From contig JAPSJS010000007.1 in the NCBI GenBank assembly GCA_031178065.1, positions 17,255-81,254 on the forward strand: a stretch of 64,000 nt of DNA. Reading direction: 5' to 3'. Numbering within the stretch: position 1 is the first letter of the stretch; each line of letters begins with the position of its first letter. The stretch is from Altererythrobacter sp. Its GTDB lineage: Bacteria; Pseudomonadota; Alphaproteobacteria; Sphingomonadales; Sphingomonadaceae. Under the pieces are notes generated by a model, which worked only from the letters and a program-made list of their open reading frames with translations, was not told the origin of the DNA and searched no databases. The position numbers and the translations under genes were made by a program. Below, piece after piece: positions 7,777 through 16,810 of this stretch.

Positions 7777-9522
7777 TCACATCTCCTCGACGGCCTCCAC
7801 CCCCAGCAATGCGAGGCCATTGCGAACCACTTGCCCGATCTGCGCGGCGAGGAAAAGCCTCGCGCCGCTGAGCTCGGCATCTTGTGCCACGATGAAGCGC
7901 TTTGCCGGGGTGTCGTTGCCAAGATTCCAGTAGGCGTGGAACGCCGCCGCCAGATCGTAGAGGAAGAAGGCGACGCGGTGCGGCTCGCGCGCCTGTGCGG
8001 CCGCTTCGACCATCCGCGGGAACTGCGCGGCCTGCTTGACCAGCGCGAGCTCCTCAGCGCCCAGACGGGCGATCGCAGCATCCGACGGCGTCACGCCTTC
8101 GGCAGCGCCCTTGCGCAGCGTCGAGCTGATCCGGGCATGCGCGTACTGCACGTAGAAGACCGGATTATCCTTCGAGGCCTCGACCACCTTGGCGAAGTCG
8201 AATTCCATCTGTGCTTCGGGCTTGCGGGTAAGCATGGTGAAGCGAACCACGTCCCTGCCCACTTCCTGCACCACGTCCGCCAGCGTGACGAACGTGCCGC
8301 TGCGCTTCGACATCTTCACCGGTTCGCCGCCGCGCAGGAGCTGGACCATCTGCACCAGCTTCACGTCGAAGGGTATCGGCTTGCCCTCGCCCTCGCTGAG
8401 CGCGGCAACGGCGGCCTTGATCCGCTTCACCGTGCCCGCGTGATCCGCACCCCAGATGTCGATCAGCGCATCGGCGCCTTCGGCCTTCTGCATGTGGTAG
8501 GCGAGGTCGGCGCCGAAGTAGGTCCAGTTCCCGTCGCTCTTGCGGATCGGGCGGTCCTGATCGTCGCCGAAGCGGGTCGAGCGGAACAGCGGCAGCTCGA
8601 CCGGCTCCCAATCCTCGGGCGTCTTGCCCTTGGGCGCTTCGAGGATGCCGTCGTAGACCAGATCATATTGGCGCAGCCATCCTTCCGCCTGCGCGGGCTT
8701 GCCGGCGCGCTGGAGCTCGGCTTCCGAGGCGAACACGTCGTGGTGGATGCCGAGCAGCGCAAGGTCGGCCTTGATCAGTTCCATCATGGCAGCGACCGCG
8801 CGGGCGCGGAACTCGGGCAGCCACTCGCTTTCAGGGGCATCACGATATTTGTCGCGGAGTTCCGCCGCGAGCGCCTGGCCTACCGGCTTCAAATATTCGC
8901 CGGGATAGAGCCCTTCCGGGATCGCGCCGATGTCCTCGCCCAGCGCCTCGCGGTAGCGCAGATGCGCCGAGCGGGCGAGCACGTCGACCTGGCCGCCGGC
9001 GTCGTTGACGTAGTATTCGCGGACCACCTCGTGCCCGGCGAATTCGAGCAGCGCGGCCAGCGCGTCGCCCACGACCGCCCCGCGGCAGTGCCCCATGTGC
9101 ATCGGGCCAGTCGGGTTGGCCGAGACGTATTCGATGTTGACGCGCGTGCCGGTGCCGAGCGCCGAGCGGCCGTAGTCCGCGCCGAGTTCAGCGATCGCGG
9201 CCAGCTCGTCGCGCCACGCCGCGTCCGACAGGCGCAGGTTGATGAAACCCGGGCCGGCGATTTCGGCGCTTTCGATGTCCGGATCGCGCTCGAGATGGGC
9301 GACCACCTTCTCGGCCAGCGCGCGCGGGTTGGTGGCGGCATGCTTCGCCAGCACCATCGCGGCATTGGTGGCGAGGTCGCCATGGCTCGGATCGCGCGGC
9401 GGCTCGACCGCAACGTTGGCGCGCGAGCTGCCTGCGGGCAACGCGCCTTCGGCTTCGAGTGCGGCGAGCACGGCATCGACTTTCGCCGCAAAGGCGGCGT
9501 GCAGGGTCTTGCGTTCGGACAT
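7777..9522 (-). CDS. argS: Arginine--tRNA ligase
   Basis: A 581-residue class I aminoacyl-tRNA synthetase. The HIGH motif appears as HMGH (142-145) within PTGPMHMGHCRG, and the KMSKS-type loop is present as KMSKRSGTF. An N-terminal Arg-tRNA additional domain precedes it, and the C-terminal DALR anticodon-binding domain ends near GVEAVEEM. I use the ATG at 9522 (MSERKTLHAAF); the longer frame to 9558 has no family support. It is first gene of the minus-strand run to tatC, and its stop region carries the ribosome-binding site of the SPOR gene. Confidence 0.97.
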   Translation of the reverse strand: MSERKTLHAAFAAKVDAVLAALEAEGALPAGSSRANVAVEPPRDPSHGDLATNAAMVLAKHAATNPRALAEKVVAHLERDPDIESAEIAGPGFINLRLSDAAWRDELAAIAELGADYGRSALGTGTRVNIEYVSANPTGPMHMGHCRGAVVGDALAALLEFAGHEVVREYYVNDAGGQVDVLARSAHLRYREALGEDIGAIPEGLYPGEYLKPVGQALAAELRDKYRDAPESEWLPEFRARAVAAMMELIKADLALLGIHHDVFASEAELQRAGKPAQAEGWLRQYDLVYDGILEAPKGKTPEDWEPVELPLFRSTRFGDDQDRPIRKSDGNWTYFGADLAYHMQKAEGADALIDIWGADHAGTVKRIKAAVAALSEGEGKPIPFDVKLVQMVQLLRGGEPVKMSKRSGTFVTLADVVQEVGRDVVRFTMLTRKPEAQMEFDFAKVVEASKDNPVFYVQYAHARISSTLRKGAAEGVTPSDAAIARLGAEELALVKQAAQFPRMVEAAAQAREPHRVAFFLYDLAAAFHAYWNLGNDTPAKRFIVAQDAELSGARLFLAAQIGQVVRNGLALLGVEAVEEM

Positions 9523-9591
9523 GGTCCGCGCGGTTAGACGAAATGCCGCAAAGCGCAAGCGCCCGCCCCCGGCGAGCGCATGCTGCCCCCC

Positions 9592-10242
9592 TTAGCGGGT
9601 GGCGTTGTAGGTCAGTTGTTCCTGCGTGAGCTGGAAACCGACCAGCAGCTCGAAATTCGCCCGGTCGAGCGCCGCACGGACTTCGGGATTGGCCAGCGGA
9701 TCGAGTGCCGCGTCCGGATCGCCCGGTTCGCGGCGGCGCGTGATCTGTTCGCGAATGTCCTCCGGCAGCGTCGCGGCGCCCCGGTCGATGAACGCGCCCG
9801 CCACGCCGCTACCCTGCGCGCGCTCCTGCCCGGCGGCGAAATCGATCACGACGGTGCCGACGCGCTTCGACTGCACCGCCGAACCGCCGCGCAGGACGGT
9901 GGAGAAGTAGGGAAGCTCGACCCGGCGCGCTTCGCTGGCGTCGGTGCGGCGCGCGAGCACGTCGAACGTCGCTTCGGAATAGATCCGCTCGCCGGTTTCG
10001 TTGCAGGTGCTGCGCACGTTGGTAATCGCCGCGGTCACGTCGATATTGTCGGCGGTGGGCTGACCGGGCGTGCGGAACAGCGTGATGTCGCCGGTGTAGT
10101 CGGGCACACCCACGGCAGGGCACGCAGTCCGCACCGCGGTGATGCCGACGCCCTGATTGATGACGAGATCGCCTTCGCCCGCACAACCCGCCAGCGCTGC
10201 TGCGAGGGCGATCGGGGCGAAGAGGCGGCGGCTCGGTGTCAT
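9592..10242 (-). CDS. Probable lipoprotein, unknown function
   Basis: A 216-residue protein with a lipoprotein signal peptide and lipobox LAGC (Cys19), so it is acylated and membrane-anchored. The mature part begins GEGDLVINQGVGI, has an apparent beta-rich domain around residues 45-135 and an Ala/Arg-rich helical end. I do not recognise a named domain; similar lipoproteins occur in sphingomonads. It is divergent from ispH and 69 bp upstream of argS in the same direction, so it could be co-transcribed with the argS run. Confidence 0.75.
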   Translation of the reverse strand: MTPSRRLFAPIALAAALAGCAGEGDLVINQGVGITAVRTACPAVGVPDYTGDITLFRTPGQPTADNIDVTAAITNVRSTCNETGERIYSEATFDVLARRTDASEARRVELPYFSTVLRGGSAVQSKRVGTVVIDFAAGQERAQGSGVAGAFIDRGAATLPEDIREQITRRREPGDPDAALDPLANPEVRAALDRANFELLVGFQLTQEQLTYNATR

Positions 10243-10312
10243 GCAAGGCTTCCTTCGAATTCCAATCTCGCCGCCCTAGCGAGGCGCGCGGCAAAGCGCT
10301 AGAGGCGCGGAT

Positions 10313-11287
10313 ATGAATGCCCCATTGCAATCCCGCGACCGCGCCGAGGAGCGCGCCGCATTGACCCTGCTGATCGCCGCGCCGCGCGGGTTCTGCGCCG
10401 GGGTCGACCGGGCGATCGAGATCGTCGAGCGCGCGCTCGAACGTTACGGGCCGCCCGTCTATGTGCGTCACGAGATCGTCCACAACCGCTACGTGGTCGA
10501 TTCTCTCAAAGCCAAGGGCGCGGTGTTCGTGGAGGAACTCGATTCGGTGCCCGACGGCGCGCCGGTGGTGTTCAGCGCGCACGGCGTGCCGAAGTCGGTC
10601 CCCGCCGAGGCGGGGCGGCGCGGGCTCGACTACCTCGATGCCACCTGCCCGCTGGTGAGCAAGGTCCACCGCCAGGCCGAACGGCAGATCGAGGCCGGTC
10701 GCCATATCGTGTTCATCGGCCACAAGGGGCATCCGGAAGTCATCGGCACGATGGGCCAGGTGCCCGAAGGCACGATGACGCTGGTCGAGACCGTCGCCGA
10801 TGTCGAGGCGCTCGAATTTCCAACAGACCAGCCGCTCGCGTTCCTGACGCAGACGACGCTCTCCGTCGACGACACACGGGCGATCGTCGCAGCGCTTCGG
10901 GACAAGTATCCGCACGTCGTGGGCCCGAAGGCGGAAGACATCTGCTATGCGACATCCAACCGCCAGGCGGCGGTCAAGGCGATCGCGCCCGACAGTGATC
11001 TCGTCCTCGTGATCGGCGCGCCGAACAGTTCGAACTCGCTGCGGCTGGTCGAAGTCGCCGAGCGCTGCGGCACAGATGCCAAGCTGATCCAGCGCGCGAG
11101 CGACATCCGGCCTGAATGGCTCGACGGCGTTCAAACGGTCGGCCTTACCGCCGGCGCCTCCGCCCCGGAGGAACTGGTGCGCGAGGTGGTTGAGCAGCTT
11201 TCGCAATGGCGCACGGTCGAGGAACACACGCTCGTTACCACCGAAGAGAAGATGGTGTTCAAGCTGCCGCGCCAGCTCGTCGACTAG
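10313..11287 (+). CDS. ispH: 4-hydroxy-3-methylbut-2-enyl diphosphate reductase
   Basis: A 324-residue [4Fe-4S] enzyme of the last step of the MEP isoprenoid pathway, producing IPP and DMAPP. The three cluster cysteines are in [22 protein letters not shown] and [21 protein letters not shown] and [10 protein letters not shown] are further family signatures. The ATG at 10313 fits. It starts the plus-strand set ispH-thrB-rnhA, which is a common alphaproteobacterial order; thrB begins five bases after its stop. Confidence 0.97.
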   Translation: MNAPLQSRDRAEERAALTLLIAAPRGFCAGVDRAIEIVERALERYGPPVYVRHEIVHNRYVVDSLKAKGAVFVEELDSVPDGAPVVFSAHGVPKSVPAEAGRRGLDYLDATCPLVSKVHRQAERQIEAGRHIVFIGHKGHPEVIGTMGQVPEGTMTLVETVADVEALEFPTDQPLAFLTQTTLSVDDTRAIVAALRDKYPHVVGPKAEDICYATSNRQAAVKAIAPDSDLVLVIGAPNSSNSLRLVEVAERCGTDAKLIQRASDIRPEWLDGVQTVGLTAGASAPEELVREVVEQLSQWRTVEEHTLVTTEEKMVFKLPRQLVD

Positions 11288-11292
11288 CGACA

Positions 11293-12258
11293 ATGGCCGT
11301 CTATACCTACCTCGGGGCCGAAGATCTCGCCGATCTGATCGCGCATTATGACGTTGGAACGCTCGTTTCGGCCAAGGGAATTGCCGAAGGCGTGTCGAAC
11401 AGCAATTGGCTGATCGAAACCGATCGTGGCCGGTTCATCCTGACGATGTACGAACGGCGGATCGATCCGGACGACTTGCCCTTCTTCCTCGGCCTGCTCG
11501 ATCATCTGTCCGCCGCCGACTGCCCTGTGCCACGTACGATACACGACCGCGACGGCGCGGCGTGGCGGATGCTGGGTGGCAAGGCGGTGGCGCTGATCGA
11601 ATTTCTCCCGGGCGTCTCGGTCGATCGGCCGACACCTTCTCAGGCGCGGGCGGTCGGCTCGGCGCTCGCGCAGGTCCATCTCGCCTCGTGCGATTTCCCG
11701 CTCGAGCGGACCGATCCGCTTGACCCCAGCTTCAACTGGCACACGCTCGAGCGTTGCGGGGAACAGGCGCTGGCATCGATCGACCCGATGTTGCCGGGGA
11801 CGATAGATATGGCCGGGCGGATAGCCGAGAACTGGCCGGTGGATCTCGACCGCGCGATCATCCATGCGGATCTCTTTCCCGACAACGTGCTGATGCTCGG
11901 CAACCGGGTCTCGGGAATGATCGACTTCTACTTCGCATGCAGCGGCGCGATGGCTTACGATCTGGCGGTGACCCATGCCGCCTGGAGCTTCGACGCGCGC
12001 GGAGCCAGCTACCGGCCGGAGGTCGGCAAGGCGCTGATCGAGGGTTACGAGGCCGTTCGGCCGCTAGCCTCGCGCGAGCGTCAGGAGATGTCTCTGCTTG
12101 CCCAAGGCGCCTGCCTGCGCTTCACGGCGAGCCGCGCCGAGGACTGGCTCGACACGCCGTCCGACGCGCTGGTGACGCGCAAGGACCCGATGGATTTCGC
12201 ACGGCGCTGGAAGTTCTACGCCGAAGCGGGCGACGCCCCGTTCGCCTCGCGCGGCTGA
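11293..12258 (+). CDS. thrB: Homoserine kinase (ThrB, aminoglycoside phosphotransferase fold)
   Basis: A 321-residue kinase of the APH-fold ThrB type used by alphaproteobacteria, phosphorylating homoserine for threonine synthesis. The catalytic loop is [10 protein letters not shown] and the metal-binding Asp is in [16 protein letters not shown] near residue 36 is the nucleotide-binding start. The ATG at 11293 gives the usual MAVYTYL N-terminus. A longer in-frame start at 11206 lies inside ispH and is rejected. It works in the same amino-acid family as ilvA at the window start. Confidence 0.95.
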   Translation: MAVYTYLGAEDLADLIAHYDVGTLVSAKGIAEGVSNSNWLIETDRGRFILTMYERRIDPDDLPFFLGLLDHLSAADCPVPRTIHDRDGAAWRMLGGKAVALIEFLPGVSVDRPTPSQARAVGSALAQVHLASCDFPLERTDPLDPSFNWHTLERCGEQALASIDPMLPGTIDMAGRIAENWPVDLDRAIIHADLFPDNVLMLGNRVSGMIDFYFACSGAMAYDLAVTHAAWSFDARGASYRPEVGKALIEGYEAVRPLASRERQEMSLLAQGACLRFTASRAEDWLDTPSDALVTRKDPMDFARRWKFYAEAGDAPFASRG

Positions 12259-12277
12259 GGAGGTACGGACGACAGCA

Positions 12278-12727
12278 ATGAAGCAGGTCGAGATCTTTAC
12301 CGACGGCGCGTGCAAGGGCAATCCCGGCCCGGGCGGCTGGGCCGCGCTGCTGCGCATGGGACGACACGAGAAGGAACTGGCCGGCGCCGAGAGCGACACG
12401 ACCAACAACCGCATGGAACTGACCGCCGCGATCCGCGGACTTCAAGCGCTGACCGAACCGTGCCGGGTAACGCTCCATTCGGACAGCAAGTACGTGCTCG
12501 ACGGCATCACCAAGTGGGTCGAAGGCTGGAAGCGACGGGGCTGGACGAACGCCAGCAGGAAGCCCGTCCGCAACGCCGACCTGTGGCACGAGCTGATCGA
12601 TGCCGCTGCGCGCCACGAGATCGTGTGGCAGTGGGTCAAGGGGCACTCGGGTCACCCCGAGAACGATCGCGTCGACCAACTCGCAAGCGACGAGGCCGAG
12701 CGGATCGCGCGCGAGGCGATCCGCTGA
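12278..12727 (+). CDS. rnhA: Ribonuclease HI
   Basis: A 149-residue RNase H that cleaves RNA in RNA/DNA hybrids. All four catalytic acids are visible: D9 ([11 protein letters not shown]), E47 (NNRMELTA), D69 (LHSDSKYV) and D133 (NDRVDQLA). The flexible-loop His is in [10 protein letters not shown] strong Shine-Dalgarno (GAGGAGGT) precedes the ATG. It follows thrB by 19 bp, which is its standard place in this group, and is convergent with the DUF1508 gene. Confidence 0.97.
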   Translation: MKQVEIFTDGACKGNPGPGGWAALLRMGRHEKELAGAESDTTNNRMELTAAIRGLQALTEPCRVTLHSDSKYVLDGITKWVEGWKRRGWTNASRKPVRNADLWHELIDAAARHEIVWQWVKGHSGHPENDRVDQLASDEAERIAREAIR

Positions 12728-12742
12728 CCCCGAGCTTCTGCG

Positions 12743-12919
12743 TCAGCTTTCGTCGGTGGTGCCGGCGCCCGGCCCGTTCTTCTGGATCGATTCGATCGCG
12801 TTCTTCGCGCTCGCCTTGCTGGCGTAACCTTCCGTCCAGAAGATCGCCTCCGAGTTGTACATGAAGTAAGCCACGAACTCGCCGGCCTTGTTCTTCTTGA
12901 TCTTGAAGTGGTGAGCCAT
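12743..12919 (-). CDS. Small YegP-like DUF1508 protein
   Basis: A 58-residue protein starting MAHHFKIKKN, with one DUF1508 repeat: a beta strand with FVAYFMYNSE, then TEGYASKASAKNAIESIQKN, matching the YegP pattern of aromatic strand, SExYxSKxxA helix and Asn. An AGGAGA lies nine bases before the ATG. It is convergent with rnhA, 15 bp from its stop. Function is unknown in the family. E. coli YegP has two repeats, this one a single repeat, suggesting dimerisation (inference). Confidence 0.85.
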   Translation of the reverse strand: MAHHFKIKKNKAGEFVAYFMYNSEAIFWTEGYASKASAKNAIESIQKNGPGAGTTDES

Positions 12920-12988
12920 CTGTGCGTCGTCTCCTGTCGATTGCGAAGCGCGGGCAGATTAACAAATGATAGCCAGATGGCCAGTGCT

Positions 12989-14086
12989 TTATCGGCCCAA
13001 TCGAGCCGGAGAGTAGAGCGCCGGGTCCAACCCCGCCGTCATCTCGTCCCGGGCCGCGCCGAGCAGCAGCTGTGCGCCGAAGCGGGCAGCGGCGGGAGCG
13101 GTCTGAATGCCGAAGCCGCCCTGCCCGGCGAACCAGAAGAACGCCGGGTCCACCGGATCGAGTCCGTAGACCGGGCGCCGGTCGGGCGCGAAGCTGCGCA
13201 AGCCCGCCCACTTGCGCTCGACGGCCTGGACCCGCCAGTCGACGACTTGCTGAAGGCGGTCAACCGCTTCGGCGACAGCCAGTTCTTCGGGTGCCGCATC
13301 GCAGGGTGCGGACGGCGTCTCGTCCTGCGGACTGAGCCAGAGCCGCCCATTCTCGGGCCGGAAGTAGAAGCCGCCCTCGATGTCGAGGACCAGCGGCATA
13401 TCGTCAGGTGGTGGAGGATCCACGCGAAGTTGCACCACCGTGCGCCGCATCGGGGAGATTCCGGCCGCCGGCACTCCGGCCATTCGGGCAACGCCGTCTG
13501 CCCAGGCGCCCGCGGCGTTCACCAGAACGGCAGCTTCGAACTCCGCACCCGCTGAGGCGATCGACCATCCGCCGCCGGCACGTTCGAGGCGCTCGACCCG
13601 GGCGTTCGTCCGGAGCGTGCCACCCGCCCGGGCAAAGGCAGCGAGATAATGTGCGTGCAGCCCCGCCACATCGATATCGGAGCAGGCCGGTTCCCACACA
13701 CCGCCGGTCCACCCCGGACGGAGGCCGGGGATATGCTCCTCGAGCGCTTTACGGCCGATCCGCTCGATGTTCGCACCACGGGCGCTGAAGCGCGCAACGA
13801 AGGCATCAAGCGCCGCCGTATCGCTGTCGCGCCCCACGTAGACGGCGCCGCGACGCCTCAGGAATCCGTGGCCGCGCAGGTAGAGGCCGGATGCGAGCGT
13901 GAGCGGCACCACCTGCGGACCACCATAGCATTCCTCCCAGAACGCGGCCGAGCGGCCAGTGGCGTGGTAGCCGGGCCGATCCTCCGCCTCTAGCACCAGC
14001 ACGTTGGCGTGCGGCGCGAGCTCGGCGCCGAGGCTTGCCCCAGCCATGCCCGCACCGACGATCGCAATATCGAACCGTTCCGCCAA
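12989..14086 (-). CDS. FAD-dependent D-amino-acid dehydrogenase, DauA (D-arginine dehydrogenase)-like
   Basis: A 365-residue DAO-family flavoprotein. It has an N-terminal Rossmann GxGxxG (GAGMAG, 11-16), then LEAEDRPGYHATGRSAA, VLVNAAGAW, KWAGLRSFAPD and the C-terminal FAD loop GQGGFGIQT. The GYHxTGRSAA stretch and the overall order match catabolic D-arginine dehydrogenase DauA, which oxidises D-amino acids to 2-oxo acids. The only start keeping the FAD motif without extra residues is a TTG at 14086, seven bases after the hydrolase stop; an upstream in-frame extension to 14221 lies inside the hydrolase and is rejected. Substrate specificity cannot be read. Confidence 0.82.
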   Translation of the reverse strand: MAERFDIAIVGAGMAGASLGAELAPHANVLVLEAEDRPGYHATGRSAAFWEECYGGPQVVPLTLASGLYLRGHGFLRRRGAVYVGRDSDTAALDAFVARFSARGANIERIGRKALEEHIPGLRPGWTGGVWEPACSDIDVAGLHAHYLAAFARAGGTLRTNARVERLERAGGGWSIASAGAEFEAAVLVNAAGAWADGVARMAGVPAAGISPMRRTVVQLRVDPPPPDDMPLVLDIEGGFYFRPENGRLWLSPQDETPSAPCDAAPEELAVAEAVDRLQQVVDWRVQAVERKWAGLRSFAPDRRPVYGLDPVDPAFFWFAGQGGFGIQTAPAAARFGAQLLLGAARDEMTAGLDPALYSPARLGR

Positions 14087-14093
14087 GCCGGAC

Positions 14094-15065
14094 CTACGCT
14101 TTCGGCGGAGCGGTGCGGTCGAGGAATTCGGCAATCGCCTCCATCGCGCGGTCGCGTACGGCGTCGACCTCGCGTAGAATCTCGTGCCGCGCCTCCTTGC
14201 CGAACGCGAGCAGTTCGCCATTCGGCAAGCGGCGCGCCGCTGCTTCGATCGCGATCATGTCGACCAGCCGGTCGCTGGTGGTCCCGATCAGGAACACGGG
14301 CGTGCGGATCGCCTCGAGCGTGCCCGGCGCATAGAGCAGGCGCATCGACTCGTAGGCACGCTCGACCCAGCCCCAGCTTCCCGGCCCCATGACCAGCTCG
14401 GGACGCATTTCCCGCCACCACAGCTCGTCCTGATAACGCTCCGCATCGTGGGTGAGCAGGGCCACGCGGGTCGCGGGAACTTCGCCCGGCTTCTCACTCC
14501 ATTTCCACGCAGGACGCGCGGGATCGCCGAAGCGCAACATCGCCTTAGCCACCCGCTGCATCCAGCTTACCGGAAGAACGCTGCCGAAGAAGCCCAGCAT
14601 CGGTGCCGACAGGACTACGGCATCGGGATCGGCGCGCTGTTCCGCCACCGTGCGCAGCACCAGATGGCCGCCCATCGAATGACCCATGAGCACGTGAGGG
14701 CCAGGCGTCTCCGCCTTCCACCGTGTCCACAGATGGGCGAGATCGTCCACCCAGCGCGAGAAGTCGTCGACATGGCCAGTGACGGCGTCGGTGCCCAGCC
14801 GGCCCGAGCCCGCCTGCCCGCGCCAGTCCGATGCGGTTACGCGCCAGCCGGCGCGATGCCATTCCTCCAGAGTCTCGAGATATTTCTCGTAGCAGTCGCC
14901 CCGCCCCGGAAGGAACAAGATCGAGCCCCGCGGCCGGGCAGCATGGTCTGGCCAATCGATGCGCCGGATCGCATACTGGTCGGGCGCCATCCAGCGGCTC
15001 TCGACCGCGTGCGGTGGGATCGCGCGGCGGTCGATCGCGTCACGGTTCACATCGGCTTCCTGCAC
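14094..15065 (-). CDS. Alpha/beta hydrolase, lysophospholipase-like
   Basis: About 323 residues, serine aminopeptidase S33 / PldB-like fold. The oxyanion region is ILFLPGRGDCYEKY, the nucleophile elbow is GHSMGGH (Ser of GxSxG), and the late Asp and His are in TTSDRLVD and EARHEIL. The longest frame starts with a GTG at 15065; the first ATG is at 14990 (MAPDQYAI). I keep the GTG because the DRRAIPPHA segment resembles the start region I remember from sphingomonad relatives. It is probably co-transcribed with the DauA-like gene. No signal peptide is seen. Confidence 0.8.
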   Translation of the reverse strand: MQEADVNRDAIDRRAIPPHAVESRWMAPDQYAIRRIDWPDHAARPRGSILFLPGRGDCYEKYLETLEEWHRAGWRVTASDWRGQAGSGRLGTDAVTGHVDDFSRWVDDLAHLWTRWKAETPGPHVLMGHSMGGHLVLRTVAEQRADPDAVVLSAPMLGFFGSVLPVSWMQRVAKAMLRFGDPARPAWKWSEKPGEVPATRVALLTHDAERYQDELWWREMRPELVMGPGSWGWVERAYESMRLLYAPGTLEAIRTPVFLIGTTSDRLVDMIAIEAAARRLPNGELLAFGKEARHEILREVDAVRDRAMEAIAEFLDRTAPPKA

Positions 15066-15156
15066 CTGGCTAACGCCGCCCTCCTGCGGATGGTTACTCT
15101 TTGGTAAGCCATCTTGTGTAGCACCGGCGCCTGACGGGGGACCATGGGGGGTTTCG

Positions 15157-15648
15157 ATGCCGGACGGCTATTTCCACTACGGGCTGCTCGTAGCCTTGGC
15201 AATCGCGCTGGTTATTGCGGCGTTTACCGATCTTCGCAGACGGCAGATCGACAACTGGCTGACCGGCGCGATCGCGCTCGGTGCACCGCTGTTCTGGTGG
15301 GCCAGCGAGATTTCACTGTGGCCGGGGGCGGCGATCCAGCTCGGCGTGGCGCTCGCCGCCTTCGCGGTGCTCGCCGGCCTCTTCGCGCTGCGCATGATGG
15401 GCGGCGGCGACGTGAAGCTGCTGACCGCTCTGGCCCTGTGGATAGAGCCCGGCCTGTTCCTGCAACTGCTGATTGTCATGGCGCTGGCAGGCGGGGTCCT
15501 GACCATCGTGCTCGGCGCCTGGCATGTCCTGCGGCGCCAGCGTGACCGGCTCGCAATCCCCTATGGCGTGGCGATCTCCGCCGGCGGCCTCTGGGTCTTG
15601 GGCATTCACTACCTCCCGGCAGCCGCAACCGCTGCCAATTTGGGGTGA
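15157..15648 (+). CDS. cpaA: Prepilin peptidase CpaA/TadV (A24 family)
   Basis: A 163-residue inner-membrane aspartic peptidase that cleaves and prepares Flp-type prepilins. The two catalytic aspartates are in FTDLRRRQIDNW and the GGGDVKLL (GxGD) motif; at least four hydrophobic segments are visible. It lacks the methyltransferase domain of PilD, as usual in the Tad type. The ATG at 15157 follows a G-rich stretch. First gene of the cpa/tad locus. Confidence 0.9.
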   Translation: MPDGYFHYGLLVALAIALVIAAFTDLRRRQIDNWLTGAIALGAPLFWWASEISLWPGAAIQLGVALAAFAVLAGLFALRMMGGGDVKLLTALALWIEPGLFLQLLIVMALAGGVLTIVLGAWHVLRRQRDRLAIPYGVAISAGGLWVLGIHYLPAAATAANLG

Positions 15649-15732
15649 ACTCCATTTTAACCAGTTCGATTCTAGGACGAAATCTGGACTCGCCCGCAAT
15701 CTGCCGGGCATGACGAGGGGGCTTCAAAAGCC

Positions 15733-16749
15733 ATGGACAGGAAGAAGCTGGTTCTGCTGCTCGGCGCGCTGGTCATTGCGATCGGCACGGCGCTGGCGGC
15801 CCGCAGCATGTTTGCCGGGGCCGCCGCGCCCCAGGCCGAAGCCGCACCGCCGGTGCCCCAGGGACCGCGCGTGCTGGTCGCCCAGCGAGGCCTGCCGGCC
15901 GGCACGATCATTACCGCCGACGCGCTCGCCTTCCAGACGTGGCCCGAGGATCTCGTCCAGGATGCCTATTTCCTTGATGGTGAGGCCGACGTCTCCAAGC
16001 TGCTCGGCACAGTCGTGCGCCTGCCGATCACTGCGGGTGAACCGGTGACTCAGGGCTCGCTTGTGAAGCCCGGCGACAGCGGCTTCCTCGCCGCCGCGCT
16101 CGGCCCCGGCATGCGCGCCGTCACGGTGCCCGTGTCGGCGCAGACCGGCGTTGCCGGTTTCGTTTTCCCGGGCGACCGCATCGACCTCGTGCTGACGCAG
16201 ACGGTGAAAGGGGACGAGGGCGAGTCGCTCAAGGCATCTGAGACGATCCTGCGCAATCTGCGCGTACTTGCGACCGACCAGTCGACCACGCAGGAGATCG
16301 TCGACGGCCAGACAGTGGTCCGCGCGTTCCGCACGGTGACGATCGAGGTTACGCCGAAGATCGCCGAGAAGGTCGCCGTGGCGCAGACCATCGGCACGCT
16401 GAGCCTCTCGCTACGCTCGATCGCCGACAACCAGTCCGAGCTCGAGCGTGCGGTCGCGGCAGGCGAAATCAAGATTCCCGACGATGCGACGCCGGAGGAA
16501 GAGGAAAAGCTGCTGCGCCAGGCGATGGCTCGCCCCATCGACCAGAGCTCGTCCTACGTCACCGGGGGCGACGTCTCGCGTTTCCAGCGTTCCTCGATGC
16601 CCGCGGCGCGCCCGGCGATGTCCGGCCCCGCTTCGATGGACATGCCCCGGTCGGGCCCCGAGGGCGAAGCCGCCCCGGTCCGCAGTGGCCCGAGCGTGCG
16701 CGTCACCCGCGGCAAGACGACGGTCGAAGTTCCGGTCGGGAAGAACTGA
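15733..16749 (+). CDS. cpaB: Flp pilus assembly protein CpaB/RcpC
   Basis: A 338-residue periplasmic protein with an N-terminal membrane anchor (LVLLLGALVIAIGTALAA), then a SAF domain (RVLVAQRGLPAGTIITADAL) and the RcpC beta-rich domain (GMRAVTVPVSAQTGVAGFVFPGDRIDLVL). It helps form or stabilise the secretin. The last 50 residues are low-complexity, rich in Pro, Met and Ser, then VRVTRGKTTVEVPVG. It lies between cpaA and cpaC. Confidence 0.93.
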   Translation: MDRKKLVLLLGALVIAIGTALAARSMFAGAAAPQAEAAPPVPQGPRVLVAQRGLPAGTIITADALAFQTWPEDLVQDAYFLDGEADVSKLLGTVVRLPITAGEPVTQGSLVKPGDSGFLAAALGPGMRAVTVPVSAQTGVAGFVFPGDRIDLVLTQTVKGDEGESLKASETILRNLRVLATDQSTTQEIVDGQTVVRAFRTVTIEVTPKIAEKVAVAQTIGTLSLSLRSIADNQSELERAVAAGEIKIPDDATPEEEEKLLRQAMARPIDQSSSYVTGGDVSRFQRSSMPAARPAMSGPASMDMPRSGPEGEAAPVRSGPSVRVTRGKTTVEVPVGKN

Positions 16750-16810
16750 CATGCGCCGCATCCACGCATTTTCCGCCTGCCGCAGCCGCGGCGTGCAATC
16801 GAGGGGCAAG

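Noticed and set aside
7348..9537. A 729-codon open frame on the plus strand opposite argS
   Set aside because: The same GC3 effect: the minus strand encodes a complete ArgS with HMGH and KMSKR motifs.
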